Assembly (NCBI RefSeq): GCF_015832195.1
Contig: NC_052021.1
Span: 28,236,786 to 28,300,785, forward strand
Length of the DNA: 64,000 nt
Direction of reading: 5' to 3'
Source of the DNA: Motacilla alba alba
Lineage: Eukaryota; Chordata; Aves; Passeriformes; Motacillidae
The notes under the pieces were generated by a model. That model had not been told where the DNA came from and searched no databases. It saw nothing but the letters and a program-made list of their open reading frames with translations. Shown here in pieces: positions 11,062-23,500 of this stretch; position 1 is the first letter of the stretch, and every line of letters starts with the position of its first letter. Position numbers and translations under genes: made by a program.

Positions 11062-14000
11062 AAAGAAAATTATTTATTTTAAAAAAACCAAACAAACTCC
11101 AGAAAGAAAGAAAGAAACAAAACCTCAAAGACTTTAAAGGATACCAATAATCTCTCACCAAGGGAAATGAATTTACCCTCTTCCCTCATAGTTTATCTTC
11201 TTATGTGTTCTCACTTCAAGTCCCATGTAATGGAAAATGCCCCTACACAGTCCCTGTGGGTGCCTCAGCCTTTTCACCAGAGCTGGTTCATAAGGGACAG
11301 TGCCACAACCAACACATCACAGGAGCAAAATTACAAGCAGACTCTTCCTCACTATTTCAGCAAACAATTTTCCTCGCAATACAGGCTGACACTCCTGATT
11401 GCTGGTAATTCTTTTCATTTTCAGTTTCCAGGGGTGATTCCTCCAGATTTTTTTGCCCAGTTCTTTGAAATTATTACATCAGTTTCACTGTCTCTGCCTT
11501 GCAGCAGAAACAAATTTACAGTAACTTCCTCAGAGCTGGCCCAGAGCAATTATTTTCAAGTGTAACTGCTTAGAACAAGTATTATGCCATGTCTCCTGTG
11601 CTCCAGAAAAATGAAACTTTATAGACATATAAAGGGTAGCCAAGCAAACACTCCTTTCTTGTGTGTTTCTAATTGCATCCTAATGATAGCATTTTACATG
11701 CATTTATGTACCTTTCATCCTAGGGTATCCCAGAGCATTTTGTAAACTGTCACATGGTTTTAAAAGGAAGCCTATATTAAGCCAGAGCTACTCATACCAG
11801 ACATCTCCAGAATCCAGTGCAGCAGCCTGTAGATAAATTCATTATGAGAGAGATTTGGGCCAACGGCAGAACACTGAATCTCTGTAGTCAGAGAAAGACC
11901 CTCCCTCCCCCTTCAGCCATCATTTGAAATTCTTGCATATCCATTTCATTTGATGGTCTCAATGTTCTAAAAACATTAATTAACTTGTACAGTATTTTAA
12001 TTAGTTAAGGCATAAACAAAGATCTAAAACCTGCAACAGGAAGTGCTTAAGGGAAAAAGCTTTACAGCCAGGGCAAATACTCTGAGATCCTTCTAGATTC
12101 TCTCTCACATTGCAGCAATATGCTGATTTAGCTTTAGACTGCCTCCAGACCAGAGTTTATTAGCTACTAATGCACCTATTTTTCACTTTTTTTTTTTCCT
12201 AACTCCTTTTGGAATACATCCCTGCTTTTTATTAATCTACACTCTGAAGTAGTGAGCTCCATTCTGTATTCCAGTGCTGTATGAAGAAATGCTTCCAAAA
12301 GAGCTTTTGTTTTGATTTGATTAGGTTGAGGCCAAAATACTTATATCCTCAGGGAAAAGAAGAAAAAAAATCCTCCATTTCTCTACATGACTATTCTGCA
12401 CAAAGATTCTACAATATTTTATCATGTCTCTCAACACCGCTCAGTTTTACAGGTAAACAAACGTAGGAGCTAATTTTTTCCAGCAAAATAATCTGAAACA
12501 AGGCTTCACATCTGCATGAACACAAGCTGTTTATTTTTAGATGCCTAATTTTAGGCAGCTCGTTTTAAAAATTCCACCCCTACAGACGCCAAGTTATTTT
12601 CCGAGGTCACACATTGAGGCAGCGACAGCCCTGATGAAAAAGCCCAGGCATCCTTGTCCTCACAAACATTATCAGAAGGCAAAGAGAAGGGGTAAACTGC
12701 ACACTCCCCAACATATCCACGCAGGAAGGAAGGAGACTGAGTCAACTCTACTGGGATTTCAATCTACGCTTGTTAGAAATACAGATATTCCAGTTGGGAT
12801 GCACCGAGCTTTAAACAGTTTCTAGACTAAAATGGAAGCCTCCCATTACACTTCATTTCAAGATTTACTTAACAATTTGCCATTCCCTAAGCTAAGCTAA
12901 GTCTTTGTAAAGCCACAAATACATGTAAGCTCCCTCTGCTTTTCCAGGATCCAAGGTAGCTTGGAAACTTGCTGATACTGATTGCTTTCCCTTGACTTGG
13001 CTTTAATTCAGGCGCCAGGCAACGGATCACAAATGGATAACATGAAGATAAAATATTTGGCAGACAATTGACTGTCACACGCTTTCTGTTGCCAAGAAAC
13101 AAAACAGGATGTATTTGAATTGTCTCATTAATTAACTTTTCTGTAATTCTATTTTTTATTGGCATCTTGTTGGTTAAGCAAATGGTTTTTCTTTCAGAAG
13201 GAAAGTATGCTAAGCCTAAACAGGTACTTTTAATACATCAGAGGCTGGCATTTAACAGATCTTTACAATAAATAACTTTGGGCCAGATCCTCTGATAGTT
13301 ATAGTTGGTTTTTCGTCCTGATACTAAAAAAAAAATCCTTTTTTTTTGAATGAGATTAGGTTAGTGGAGAGATCAGTTTACATCACCTGACAATATGAAT
13401 CCTAATTTTCTTCCATCTATTTTCCTTCAGATTCAGGCAGTTACTAAATTATTTACTACAGAACTGAAATAATGATTTGTTGTTTCATTAATTGTTTTTA
13501 GGAAGTTCAGTGCAGATTTTTTTCAACGCTCCTAATTTTGATACAAGCTAGTTGCAACTGTGATCCACTTGCCAAACAATTCTCCTGGAAAAGAAAAATA
13601 TCCAGATTCTATCAGTGGCAGAATAATGTTTACATCCTTAATTTTTTTCCAAGGAGGACTCAACCTTTCAAGAAGTCAGCTAAGACCTAAATGAAAGGCC
13701 TGGATGAGGGATTCATTCACAATGAGTAATAGCTGTAATGATTGTCAGACAACAAAAAAATTGGTCTTTATTACATTAATGTAATTGGTCTTTATTACAT
13801 TAATAAAGCCTAGGTCTGTAAGCATTGTCCATGAAAAAAGCTTACTGATGCTCCCACAGGTATTTTGAACAAGTGAATGTTTGCTACAGCAAGTTAAACC
13901 AGACCAGAAATGCTGAAGACTGCTTTCAGTGTACACCACTATGAGCACAACAGCATTGTTTTGAAAAAGAAGCTGGTTTAAACAGTGCCTCCACTTTGTT

Positions 14001-14640
14001 TTCTTTAATGTCAGTGAAAACTTTTCATATGCCCTGAATATTGTTCAGAGTGAGGCAGGGTTCTGTTTGTGCTCTGCAAAGAGATGAAGAAAAACAAGGA
14101 AGTAAACCAAATTTTCTCTGCAAATCCCGCATGAAAATGCAGACTTTTCTAGCCCACAGCATAAACAACGATAGGCAAAAGTCAATATTGCAAATGTTCT
14201 TCTTCAGCCTTAACAAAAGCAGCATTATGTGTGTCAGGATTTTGAGTACAGCACCCTCAGGCTGACATGACACACCAGGACGTGAGCAACACTCAGTGTT
14301 AGGGGTTCCTGAGCCTGTGCCCATCCTCAGCAGTCAGCCTCCCACGTGCCACGGTGGGAGTCTTTAAAATGGAAGTTTGTGGAATTGAACAGTGTCTCTG
14401 TGACATTACATCCTTTCCAAGGAGGAAAAGAGAATGCTAATGTCATCTCTGAAGTGAAGAGTTCACTGTTCTTTTGTATAAGAAATTGACGTGTGGGACT
14501 GACAGGAAGAGTATCATACTCAGAGGGAAGGAATGGATGCAACCTCCCAGTGGTGTCACATCTGTCTGTCAGCAGTCACAGGCTCTAACACCCCACAGCT
14601 CCCTGCAGGACTGATGGAGTTCCAGCTCGGCTTGATCCAT
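11062..14640. other. non-coding single-copy DNA
   Basis: No gene recognised. The 132-codon open frame at 11167-11565 has no motif, no family resemblance and no good splice borders. The stretch at about 12990-13170 has an enhancer-like look, with two RFX/X-box-like motifs (GGCGCCAGGCAAC at 13011-13023 and GTTGCCAAGAAAC at 13088-13100) in otherwise A+T-rich DNA. A 24-bp tandem duplication lies at 13760-13807. Confidence 0.5.
13760..13807. repeat. 24-bp tandem duplication
   Basis: Two consecutive 24-base units, each starting ATTGGTCTTTATTACATTAA, differ only at their last bases. This is probably a recent slippage event. Confidence 0.9.
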
Positions 14641-14649
14641 GCTCTGTGA

Positions 14650-14962
14650 GAAGCTCTGTAGCGAGGTGGGAACTGGACTCTTCTCCCAAGTAACAGACAA
14701 CAGGACAAGAGGAAATGGTCTCAAGTTGTGCCAGGGAAAGTTTCAACTGGGTATCAGGAGAATGCTCCCCACTGACAGGGCTGTCAAGCACTGGAATGAG
14801 CTGCTCAGGGAAGAGTGGAGTCACCGACCCTGGAGGTGTTTCACAGATCTGTAGATGTGGCACTTGGGGACATGGTTTAGTGGTGGATGTGCCAGTGCTG
14901 GGTTAACAGTTGGACATGATGATCTTAAATGTCCTTTCCCCTCTGTGACTCCATGTAATGTT
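14650..14962 (+). mobile_element. CR1 LINE 3' end fragment
   Basis: Plus-strand CR1 3' terminal region. The landmarks run in order: GTAGCGAGGTGGGAACTGG, GACAAGAGGAAATGG, CTCAAGTTGTGCCAGGGAAA, GGAGTCACCGACCCTGGAGG, GTAGATGTGGCACTTGGGG, ACATGGTTTAGTGGTGGA and CAGTGCTGGGTTAACAGTTG, ending near CTCTGTGACTCCATG. No coding part of the element is present, so it is 5'-truncated. Open frames at 14639-14854 and 14715-14906 are just this element read through. Confidence 0.92.
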
Positions 14963-14964
14963 TA

Positions 14965-16825
14965 CAAGTTCCATGGTGTAGGGATTAACTTTCCTTGAGC
15001 TCCTATACTACGTTAATTTATGGGATGTTCATAAACTTCTCTTGTCACAACTTCATCCATTATTGAAAATAGCCCCTTTTTCTCCCTTCAAAAACATCAT
15101 ACACTTTTTGAGGCATGTCCTGACAGGTACATTTCTCTTTGACTGAACTGAAGCAACACATCCCTGCTTAGAGACCTACCCAGCACCATCCTGTCATCAA
15201 ACAAGGCATCAGCATTCTTCTCTGTCATTCACACCCCAGTAAACTCCAACTGTACAGCAAAAATCCTTCTTTTTAGTCCCCAAGCACACAAAGGTCTCTT
15301 TCTAGGTAAAACTGAATTTCAACCAATTTCTCGAATCCACAAGACATTTTTTGTTTGGTTTAAGTGCAGATGCATCTGATGGGAATATTAAAAATGAGAA
15401 CAAATGAACAGTGTGGCCCAATAAAAAAAGTTTTCTTCAATAACTTAGAATTGCTCAGATAAATCACAAATATATCTAAAGACCAAGGCTCAAAAATCTG
15501 CTAGAAGGGAAATATCTCAAGCAGTTACAGGTTTTTATAGTCCTACATTTGCTTTAAGTATTAAGCACTGTTGATAGATAAGCATATTGGAAGAACTCAA
15601 ATGATGCTTTATAACTCTTTTTTTCTTCTTTGCTGCAAGGCAATTTTTATCTCAGCCTGTTGGCATACATTAAAAATTCTTGCATTAAATTTTTATCACC
15701 TCTGGTATTTCTACATATGAGATGGGACTCTAGACTAAGGAATTTATTTCTTATCACTGGGATTAAAGCAAGGTGATACAGAAACCAAAACAAAAGGAGT
15801 TTTTTACAACCATAAATTTAACATGTCTCATTAATAGACTCAATATATTATATCAGGATGTTAACCAGTAGTGAAATTGAGTAAATAATGTTGGGAGGTG
15901 GTGTTGTTTGTTTGTTTTGGTTGTTTTTCTTATTTTGCTAGGGTAAACTGAGAACACTGAAAGTGTTAACATTAACAGACCTCAACAGCAACTGCACTCA
16001 GTTATTTAACAAATAAGTAGTAAAGGAAATTAAACAAGCAGAAATATGGAGGATTAAAATTGATAGAGGTTGTTAAGGCAGAAGAAAGGAAGATTTACTC
16101 TTCTTTTAATTCACATTCACATGCTTTTACACCTGCATGTTTTCTTTAGAAGTAGGACAATGGCAGCTGCTTCTAGTTAAAACACACAAGGGACACCTCT
16201 CAGAATCAGTGGTTCTATTTATTTATTTATCACCTCTGTTTCAGAAGACAGAAAATGAGAACCATGTCCACTGTTACTGCCATATCTAAGTGGCAGTTCC
16301 ACATTGCTATTCCTCATATTCCTCATTGCTATTCCTGTGACTCAGTGCCCCATGCATTATAAACCACACCCAGAGTACAGAGAGCTCATCTGAGTGCAAC
16401 TCCTTATTCCATTCTGCCCAAATTTTCTGCTACAGCAAGCAGAAATCTGCCAAGGACTTACACACGGGACAAGAGACCAAAAATATTGAGATTCCCATGG
16501 ACCATCACTCATTCGTCAGGTCATTCACCACGAGGAGGACAGAGTTTAAAAGGAAGAGCCCTGACAAGCAAGAGCAATGCTTGGGGGATGGAGGAGGAGG
16601 TCACTGCTTACGTGAGTGCTGGAACTCCTTGATGTCAGATCCTACCTCATGGCCAGTGCTTGCTTTTACAAGCAGCCCACTGTCACTTAAGATATGAGTA
16701 AGGATGATAAGATTCCAGCCTAAAAAAAGTACAGCCTGTGCCTTCTGAGTGCAGATCACAGCGTGCAGGTCGAATGCTGAAGGGCAGGAGACCCTCCATT
16801 CAGCAGTCTACTGCCATCAGACTCC
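14965..16825. other. non-coding single-copy DNA
   Basis: A+T-rich DNA without recognised genes or elements. A short direct repeat of CATTGCTATTCCT lies at 16302-16314 and 16324-16336. I see nothing else of note. Confidence 0.55.
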
Positions 16826-16829
16826 CAGA

Positions 16830-17885
16830 GCCTTAAAAGAGAATCACAGAGCAAATCCAGCTGGAAGGGACCTCTGGAAGCCTCTAGCTCAAGCTTCTGC
16901 TCAAAGCAGGGCTAGGTCCAAAACCTGATCGAGTTGCTCAGGGCCTTTTTCCATCAATGTCTGAAAATCTCCAGGGACTGCACAACTTTTCTGGGTAATC
17001 TTATCAAGGGTTTGGACACATGCATGGTGAAAAAAGATTTCCTTCTATTTAGCTGTAAATTCTCTTGCTGCACTTTTTGACTGCTGTTTTCTGCCCTTCC
17101 ACTATGCACCAAGGAGAGTGTGGGAAGGGGTTTATTCAGAAAACATAGATCCACTCAGGTCATTGAAACCACCAATTGTACCTGCCCTTAGCATTCTCTT
17201 CCCTAGGCCCACACAAAGCCAGTGCCTTCAGCTTTTCCACGTAGGTCCCAAGCTCCAGATCCCTAATCAGCACTCTGCTGCAGTTGCTCATTTGTCAGCT
17301 TTTTTTTTTTTTTTTTTTTTTTTGCACAGGAGGGTGAGTGTAAAACTGGAAAAAAATTGGAAACGATTCCAGAGGAAGCCCTCAGCGCTGAACACAGAGG
17401 AGCAATCACTTCCCCTATCTGCCAGCTATGTTCTGCCAAATCTTGTAAATCTTACTCTGCTCTGCAGCAAGCTTTCAGTGTCACCAGAACACTCTGCTGA
17501 CTCACATTCCTGCCCCTCAGAACCTTTTTCTGCAGAGATGCCACCTGGCCAGCTGCTCCCAGAAAGGCAACCCCATCCAATGCACAAGACTGCCACTGTC
17601 TTTGCCATCACACAGTCCTTGCTGGCCTGCTCTTCCAGAATGCTGAAGTTCCTCTGAATGGCAGCCCTGTTCTCCCTGCAGTTCCCTGGCTGCTTCCCCC
17701 ACCCTGATGTCACACATGAATGTGCTGAGGGGACATTCTGCCCCACCACCGAGGTCACCGATGAAGATGTTGGACAGAGCAGCTCCAGCACCAAGCCCTG
17801 ATCAAGCACTGCTTGGCACAGGCTGGTAGCTGGACACTGATACTTCAAGCCTGAAGGTCTAGCCAGCTTTCCACAAACTTTTTAG
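16830..17885 (-). mobile_element. CR1 LINE fragment, about 1 kb
   Basis: Minus-strand CR1 of a different subfamily from the 6.2 and 14.7 kb copies. On the plus strand it opens with GAATCACAGAGCAAATCCAG and GCTGGAAGGGACCTCTGGAAG, then CTCCTGCTCAAAGCAGG-like text, GTTGCTCAGGGCC and AAAATCTCCAGGGACTGCAC. It ends about 1 kb away with GGTCACCGATGAAGATGTTG, GACAGAGCAGCTCCAGCACC and a worn copy of the CCTGGGGAACACCAC segment. The middle (about 17300-17480) contains a 24-base T run and departs from the expected text, so an insertion or heavy divergence is likely there. The 179-codon plus-strand and 140-codon minus-strand open frames inside are by-products of the element. Confidence 0.8.
17300..17323. 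repeat. (T)24 homopolymer
   Basis: An uninterrupted run of 24 T inside the CR1 fragment. It is the longest homopolymer in the window and is expected to be length-variable. It may mark the A-tail of a small minus-strand insert within the CR1 copy, but no target-site duplication was identified. Confidence 0.95.
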
Positions 17886-17889
17886 TCCA

Positions 17890-20100
17890 CCCGTTTGGCC
17901 CACAGTCCCCAGTCTGACTGCAATTATGCTATGTGGAATCCATTTCTTTGTGCAGTGGCTGGGAGAACAGTGTGTGCACTTCTCAAAGCTGCACCCCTGC
18001 TACACACCAAAGTCCAGACAGAAATGGAAACAATCAACACTTGTGTCACCAGCTGAGAATTCCTCCCTTTCCCCTGTAGCACTACAATAACTTACTCCTT
18101 CTGTCCATCTTTTTCCTATTATGTTCACAGAAGGGATACCAGCAAGGCCTTTTAACACCTCATTCTCCTGTTATTAATTAATCTGCACTCCTGCAAAGAA
18201 CAGAAGCAGCTAAGATGTGGTCTGTTTCTTCTATTTAAAGGATGGGCTGTTACAGCCAGTCATCCATCCCAGATGAATCAGAAAGCAATTCTAGCCTTCA
18301 GCCTCTGAGAACCCTTGGAACAATTTTAGGAACAAAAATTAATACAAGCAAATGAAATTAAGATGGCATTTAACTGAGCATTTAGTCAGCAATTTATGCA
18401 CACTGGTGACACCCACACACCAATTCTACTAATTTTTATCAAGAGTTCCATATTCACTCCATGACAAATCGAAAGTGAAAAAAGCCCCACCCAACAAACA
18501 GCTGCCCTTTAGCAGGCTGCTTATGTGCACCAAAGGGATCAGGAGCTGCACTCAAGGTCAGCTGTGCTGCCAGTGCAGGCAGCTCAACACAAATTCCCCC
18601 TGGTGTACCTGTCTGCCATCAGCAATGGGAAAGGCTGAACAACACATTCCTTAAAGGCACCTGCAGTGGAAACATAAATCCCTTGTTCCACTCTGAGCAA
18701 CTGAGCTTTTTATGTAGACACCTTTACATGGATCACATATTCTTGGAAGCTCAGTTTCCAGATAACTTTATTACAGTGTCACTAATTTTTCCAGCTCAGA
18801 ATTATTTTCAGCTTCAGATTAAGTGCTATTTTTAAACTTAAATCCTGGAAAGAAAATTGTCCTGGTGGTGTCTGGACTAAATTTATGACTACTACTATTT
18901 TTTCATCAATCTAAAATACTAAAATAATAAGGAACTATGGTGTTATCCACCAATGAAAAAAAAAAACAAACAACCAAAACTGAAGAAATCAAAACCCTTA
19001 AATGCTATATAGTCCACATTTAAGAGGGGACATTTTGTACCAAGGATATGAGATTTTATTTTCCTCATCTCTAGGCCACCCATAACTTATTCCAAGAGGG
19101 ACCAGAATATGTTAGAGAACTGTCTTTTAAAATCTCCCTCTAATCTGACCATACCAAATCCCCCCTGCCCACCCCCCCCTTTTCTAATCATCTGCCTCAG
19201 CAAACACAGACATAATCTTCACTGTGATCATAAATTAATTTGAAAAGCAGAAATTTCTGGAATTCTGGAATGAAATTCCCATTTTCCAAAAAGTCACATT
19301 TAGAAAATTTGACAGTACAAGCACCTTCCAAACTCAACAAATAAGCTGGGTCATCACAGAAGTCATTCTTACTGTTCTTCTGTTACAGTCATGTAAGAAA
19401 ACCAAAAATCTAATCCTGGAAATAATCAGCAGTACCTCCAGCCCAATATGCATTTTACACTAATTAAAAACACTGCTCTACTGTGCAAATGATGTTACTT
19501 TTGGGTTAAGATACATCAAAATCAGGAGAAATAACAGCCTAAGTGTTTCTGTCCCATTGAAGTTGCTTTAAAAATAAAAAACTTCTAGCATACAATGCAA
19601 TTAAAGCAGATGATAAATTCTGACTCTCTAGAAGGCACTGCTTCCTACTCAGTTCTGCCATAGCAGAGCACATGATCCTTTCCAACACAAACACACACAC
19701 CCAAATGTGAAGGCATCTTCCCATAAATTTAAATACACATTATGAATAAAACTACCGTAAGGCAAGCTGACAGGAGACAAGCTGGGAATACCTTGGAAAT
19801 ATTTTAAATAGCTCCAGTGCCTTGGAGAGGTAATTAACTGTCCTGTCCTAGCACTAAATAATACAGAAGCTGAAATGCATATTTCAGAGCTGCCTGCAGT
19901 GGAACTCCCATTTGCAGCTCAGAATAAGGAAGTTCTATTTAAAGAAAAATCTACTTGAGGGGAGGATGGCTCCAAATCTTTCCTTAATTGAATTCTCACT
20001 TAAACTTCTTGTGCAAGTGCCATTACCCACTGGAGCAGTAAGGTTTCTGCAGACAAACACACACAGACTGACAAACAAACTTGCATTGTTGCCTGTCCAA
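17890..20100. other. non-coding single-copy DNA
   Basis: No gene or mobile element recognised. It contains the C-rich run at 19160-19179, listed separately. Otherwise it is unremarkable A+T-rich sequence. Confidence 0.55.
19160..19179 (-). other. possible G-quadruplex on the minus strand
   Basis: Plus strand CCCCCC-TG-CCC-A-CCCCCCCC. On the minus strand the eight-G run can supply two G3 tracts, followed by G3 and G6 with one- and two-base loops, which satisfies the usual quadruplex pattern. The surroundings are A+T-rich and no promoter is evident. Confidence 0.5.
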
Positions 20101-20500
20101 GTGACCTCCAGGTTACGTCCCCGGCTGTCCCACTGGGGTTAGAACACAGCACCGTGTTCCCCGAGGGTGGCATCTATTCCAGACCTGGGGACAAATGCCT
20201 CTGCCTTTCCAACACGTGAGGGAAGGCCCGTGTGTCCTCAGAAGAGTCTGAGAGCCACCTCCAGAAGGCCTGCCACGCTCCAGGAGCACTCTGGGAAGCG
20301 AGAGGCACGCCAGGCAGGGACAGGGCTGGCACAGGGACACCGCTGACAGCCGGCCAGCACCGCGGGCACGGCACAGCCTGCCCCAGCTCCAGCTCCTGGG
20401 CAGCATCCACTCAGAGCTCTGCAAGGGCTCAGCCTTCAGCCTGGGCTGGCCGTGGCTTCACAAGCGAGGCATAAGGGAGCAGAGCACTGGACGGCTCGGT
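20100..20500. other. GC-rich patch, origin unknown
   Basis: About 400 bp of clearly higher G+C than the flanks, with scattered CpGs (for example CCGGCCAGCACCGCGGGCAC near 20352) and one exact CACGTG E-box at 20213-20218. It could be a weak CpG island, an exon of an uncharacterised transcript or decayed repeat material. Open frames exist on both strands, but none resembles a known protein. It does not match the CR1 3' end. Confidence 0.4.
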
Positions 20501-23500
20501 GGCGCCTCTGACAGCCCTTTAGCTGTGATCCTGGGGTGCCATCTCCTCGCAGCAGATCTCAGATCCGTGGCAGTGCTATTGTGGAAATGATCCAATAGCA
20601 AGGGACTAAGACTCTTGGGAAGTCAGTGCACTTAGCAACAGACAGGACAGAAAATTTTTAAAAAATCACCTTTGCATATTCCTCAGAAATACCCCGTAAA
20701 AGCAGAGGCCTTTTCCAGGCAGCTTCAAGTTCAAAAGAATCTCCTGTGAAGCTGAATTAGTGCCCATGACCAGCACAAACCTTTGAAAATACCATATGAC
20801 AGGGCTCTGAATTTGAATAGATGTTCAAACATCCTTCTTCAACCAGCACAGAAAGGAGCCTGTCAGAATATTCTCAATTTTTCCACGTGGCAGAGTGACA
20901 CAGGCACAACATAAGAGTGATATTCAAGCTGTAATTTAGAGAATAAACATAAGAAATAGCTCGGAGCAGTTCCCATGCACCCATCCTTTCCTCCTTTTTT
21001 ACAGCCTCCCTGAATTTAGAAGGCAGATACATCTTTTTAAAACAATCTTGGCTGAGTCACTAAGAAGAACAACAGCAACAATAAAAAATTACACGCTGGG
21101 ACTAACTGGCAAGATCTGGCAGTAGAGGAGGCCCTCAAGGCACAGAGCCAGACAGCTGGAGCTCACTGGCCAGGTGGTGCATTTGTTCCTTGGGGAACCT
21201 GGCATTAGTCTCACCCAGCAGCTGAACCACAGAATAATTCTGGCTTAAGTGTTGGAAAAAGTGTTTAAAGACTTGCTCTCTCAGCTGCGGGTGAAGGTGG
21301 CAAACATCAGAGCCAGGGTAAAGCAAATGTAAATTACTGCACTGGGAGTAGGAGGTAGGCAAAATGTACCAGATTTAGAATGAGTGCTTAGTCCCTGATG
21401 CAGGCTTGAGGCAATGGTTTCCCACAGAGGAGAAACCTGGACACTGGGGACATGGGCCACTGGGATACTGCAGTGGATCCCTCTCTACAATAATTACCTG
21501 CTGTGGCACTGAGGATGTAGATAAGCAGAATTATTTTTGAATGCTGGCAGTCTTGCACACAGACTATAATGGGTTTTCTGCCTGCAGACATTTCAGAAAA
21601 CTAATTCAAATTAACATCTGAAATGGATTACAGAAACTACTTCAAAGCCTTTTGTGGACACTCTCATTCATAAGTAAGAGTGACCTTTATCAATTTCAGT
21701 TAGCTCATTACAAGGATAAATTAAGATCAATCAGAGCCGCTTTAACTCTGAATTCACTTCTTTATTTAATTTGGATCAATTGCTCCTATGTCTCTCCATC
21801 AGACCATGTCAAACTATGAGGCCAGAGAACAAATGGAAAGAAACAAATATTCCAGCAATACCTTCCTGGTCCTTACACTAAGCCCTGTAACACAACATGT
21901 TCTCATGTAAGGCTGTTACATTCTTGCTTCTAACACCAAAGCAATTGTGGTTGTAAAACTCACTGTTTTGGATAAAGGGAAAGTGTCCTAGTAGTATCTG
22001 AAAGTGATAGAGACACTGGATTGCCTGGACCACTTGCATTGTTTCATTCATATATTTTAGCTTCTTCTCCAGGTCGGTAACATCCACAAAAGTTCTGAGC
22101 ACATTTAACTCACCCAGAAGGTCTCAGACCAATGACAGGAGCAGTGAACAACTGGTAAATCTGCCATATTTAAAATCCTTCTCTCATCTCACTTCACTAT
22201 TCCCTAAATCCCATTACCAGAGAGCTGGTTCTGTATTGTGACTATACAGATGCACATGGGACAGCACAGCCAGGTACCATCTGCAATTACAGCATTACAG
22301 AAAAGTGCAGTATTTCCCACAAATATTTGGCAGCAAAAGCCTTGTGTACTCCAGAAAAGCAACCCTTGGAATAGCTAGGGGCAGCCTTTCTCCCACCACC
22401 AGTCCCCTGGAAAGGTTAGGTTCTGGCTGGAGGTCAGTGAGGGACAAGGCACACAGGGTGTCAGGAGTGACAGTTCCCTCACATCAGAAGAAGCAGCAGA
22501 AGCAAATGAGGCTCCAGAGACAATGACAGCGGGATGCTGTGGGTGCTGCCAGCTGGGATCTGAGCTGCACTTCACACCCCTCAGCTCCTCCTCAAGTGCA
22601 CACTGTGCACAGAGACTGCTGAAGGAGCTCAAAGCAATGAACCCAAACACCTGCATCCTACTCAAGTCTTCAGAGCTGGAAACAGGCTCAAGGATCTGGT
22701 AGCAGTGGCTGAGCACTGAGGGTTTTCCTTATAACCAGGGTTGCCAGCTGCCTCACTTGTGGACAGGAATAACTTGTTTTGACAGATTTACTGCTCTTGC
22801 CATTTCCCCCCAAACCTTTAATGAAGTTTTTATGAACCATTTCCTTCAAACACCCTTTCGCGAGTTGACAATGCAAGGAAGTTACATTTGCAGAGTGGAA
22901 CAAAGTCAAACAGACAGATGGGAGGCAAAACAAGCTGAGAAGAAACTCACGCTGCTTGCCAAGCATCTTCCTAATATTTTCCACAACAAGCTGTAAGCAG
23001 TATTCCCCACTTTCTCAAATGTCACGTTTTCCCCAAGATGATGATTTTTAAGTCACCTTCTACTCTCTTACAGCATTACTAAAAGAATAGAATTAGTCAG
23101 ACAACCTTTTTGCCTAATTGGAGGAGTAGCTTTGTTATACGTGGCAAGAGCCTGTATTTATTGCTCGCGTACCTAAAGCGATGAGCAGTGGAGGAACTGA
23201 GCAGCATCCCACTGATCCAGCCAGTGTGACATTGACTTCCTAAGGAAAATCAGCCCAGTGCCTGTGTGTTAACTGAAGGCTTAGCCAGTCACTTTGAAAT
23301 TCAGATGAGTGCAAACCTTTGGGACTCCAGACTGAGCTGTCCTGTCAGTGAAACCTGGAGCAGCACAAACGGAGGTGAGTTTGTCCTTGTGTTGCCGCCT
23401 ATTTCAGTTACTTTGGGTTTGCAATGTGCATGCAAACAAGGAGGGTGTGTGATGGGAGGGGCTCACCATGATTCTCTCTCCTTGTCTTTAGCATTGCTCA

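Noticed and set aside
11167..11565. 132-codon plus-strand frame
   Set aside because: No family resemblance and no coding-like composition. Treated as chance.
17118..17848. 179-codon plus and 140-codon minus frames
   Set aside because: They lie inside the minus-strand CR1 fragment and are explained by it.
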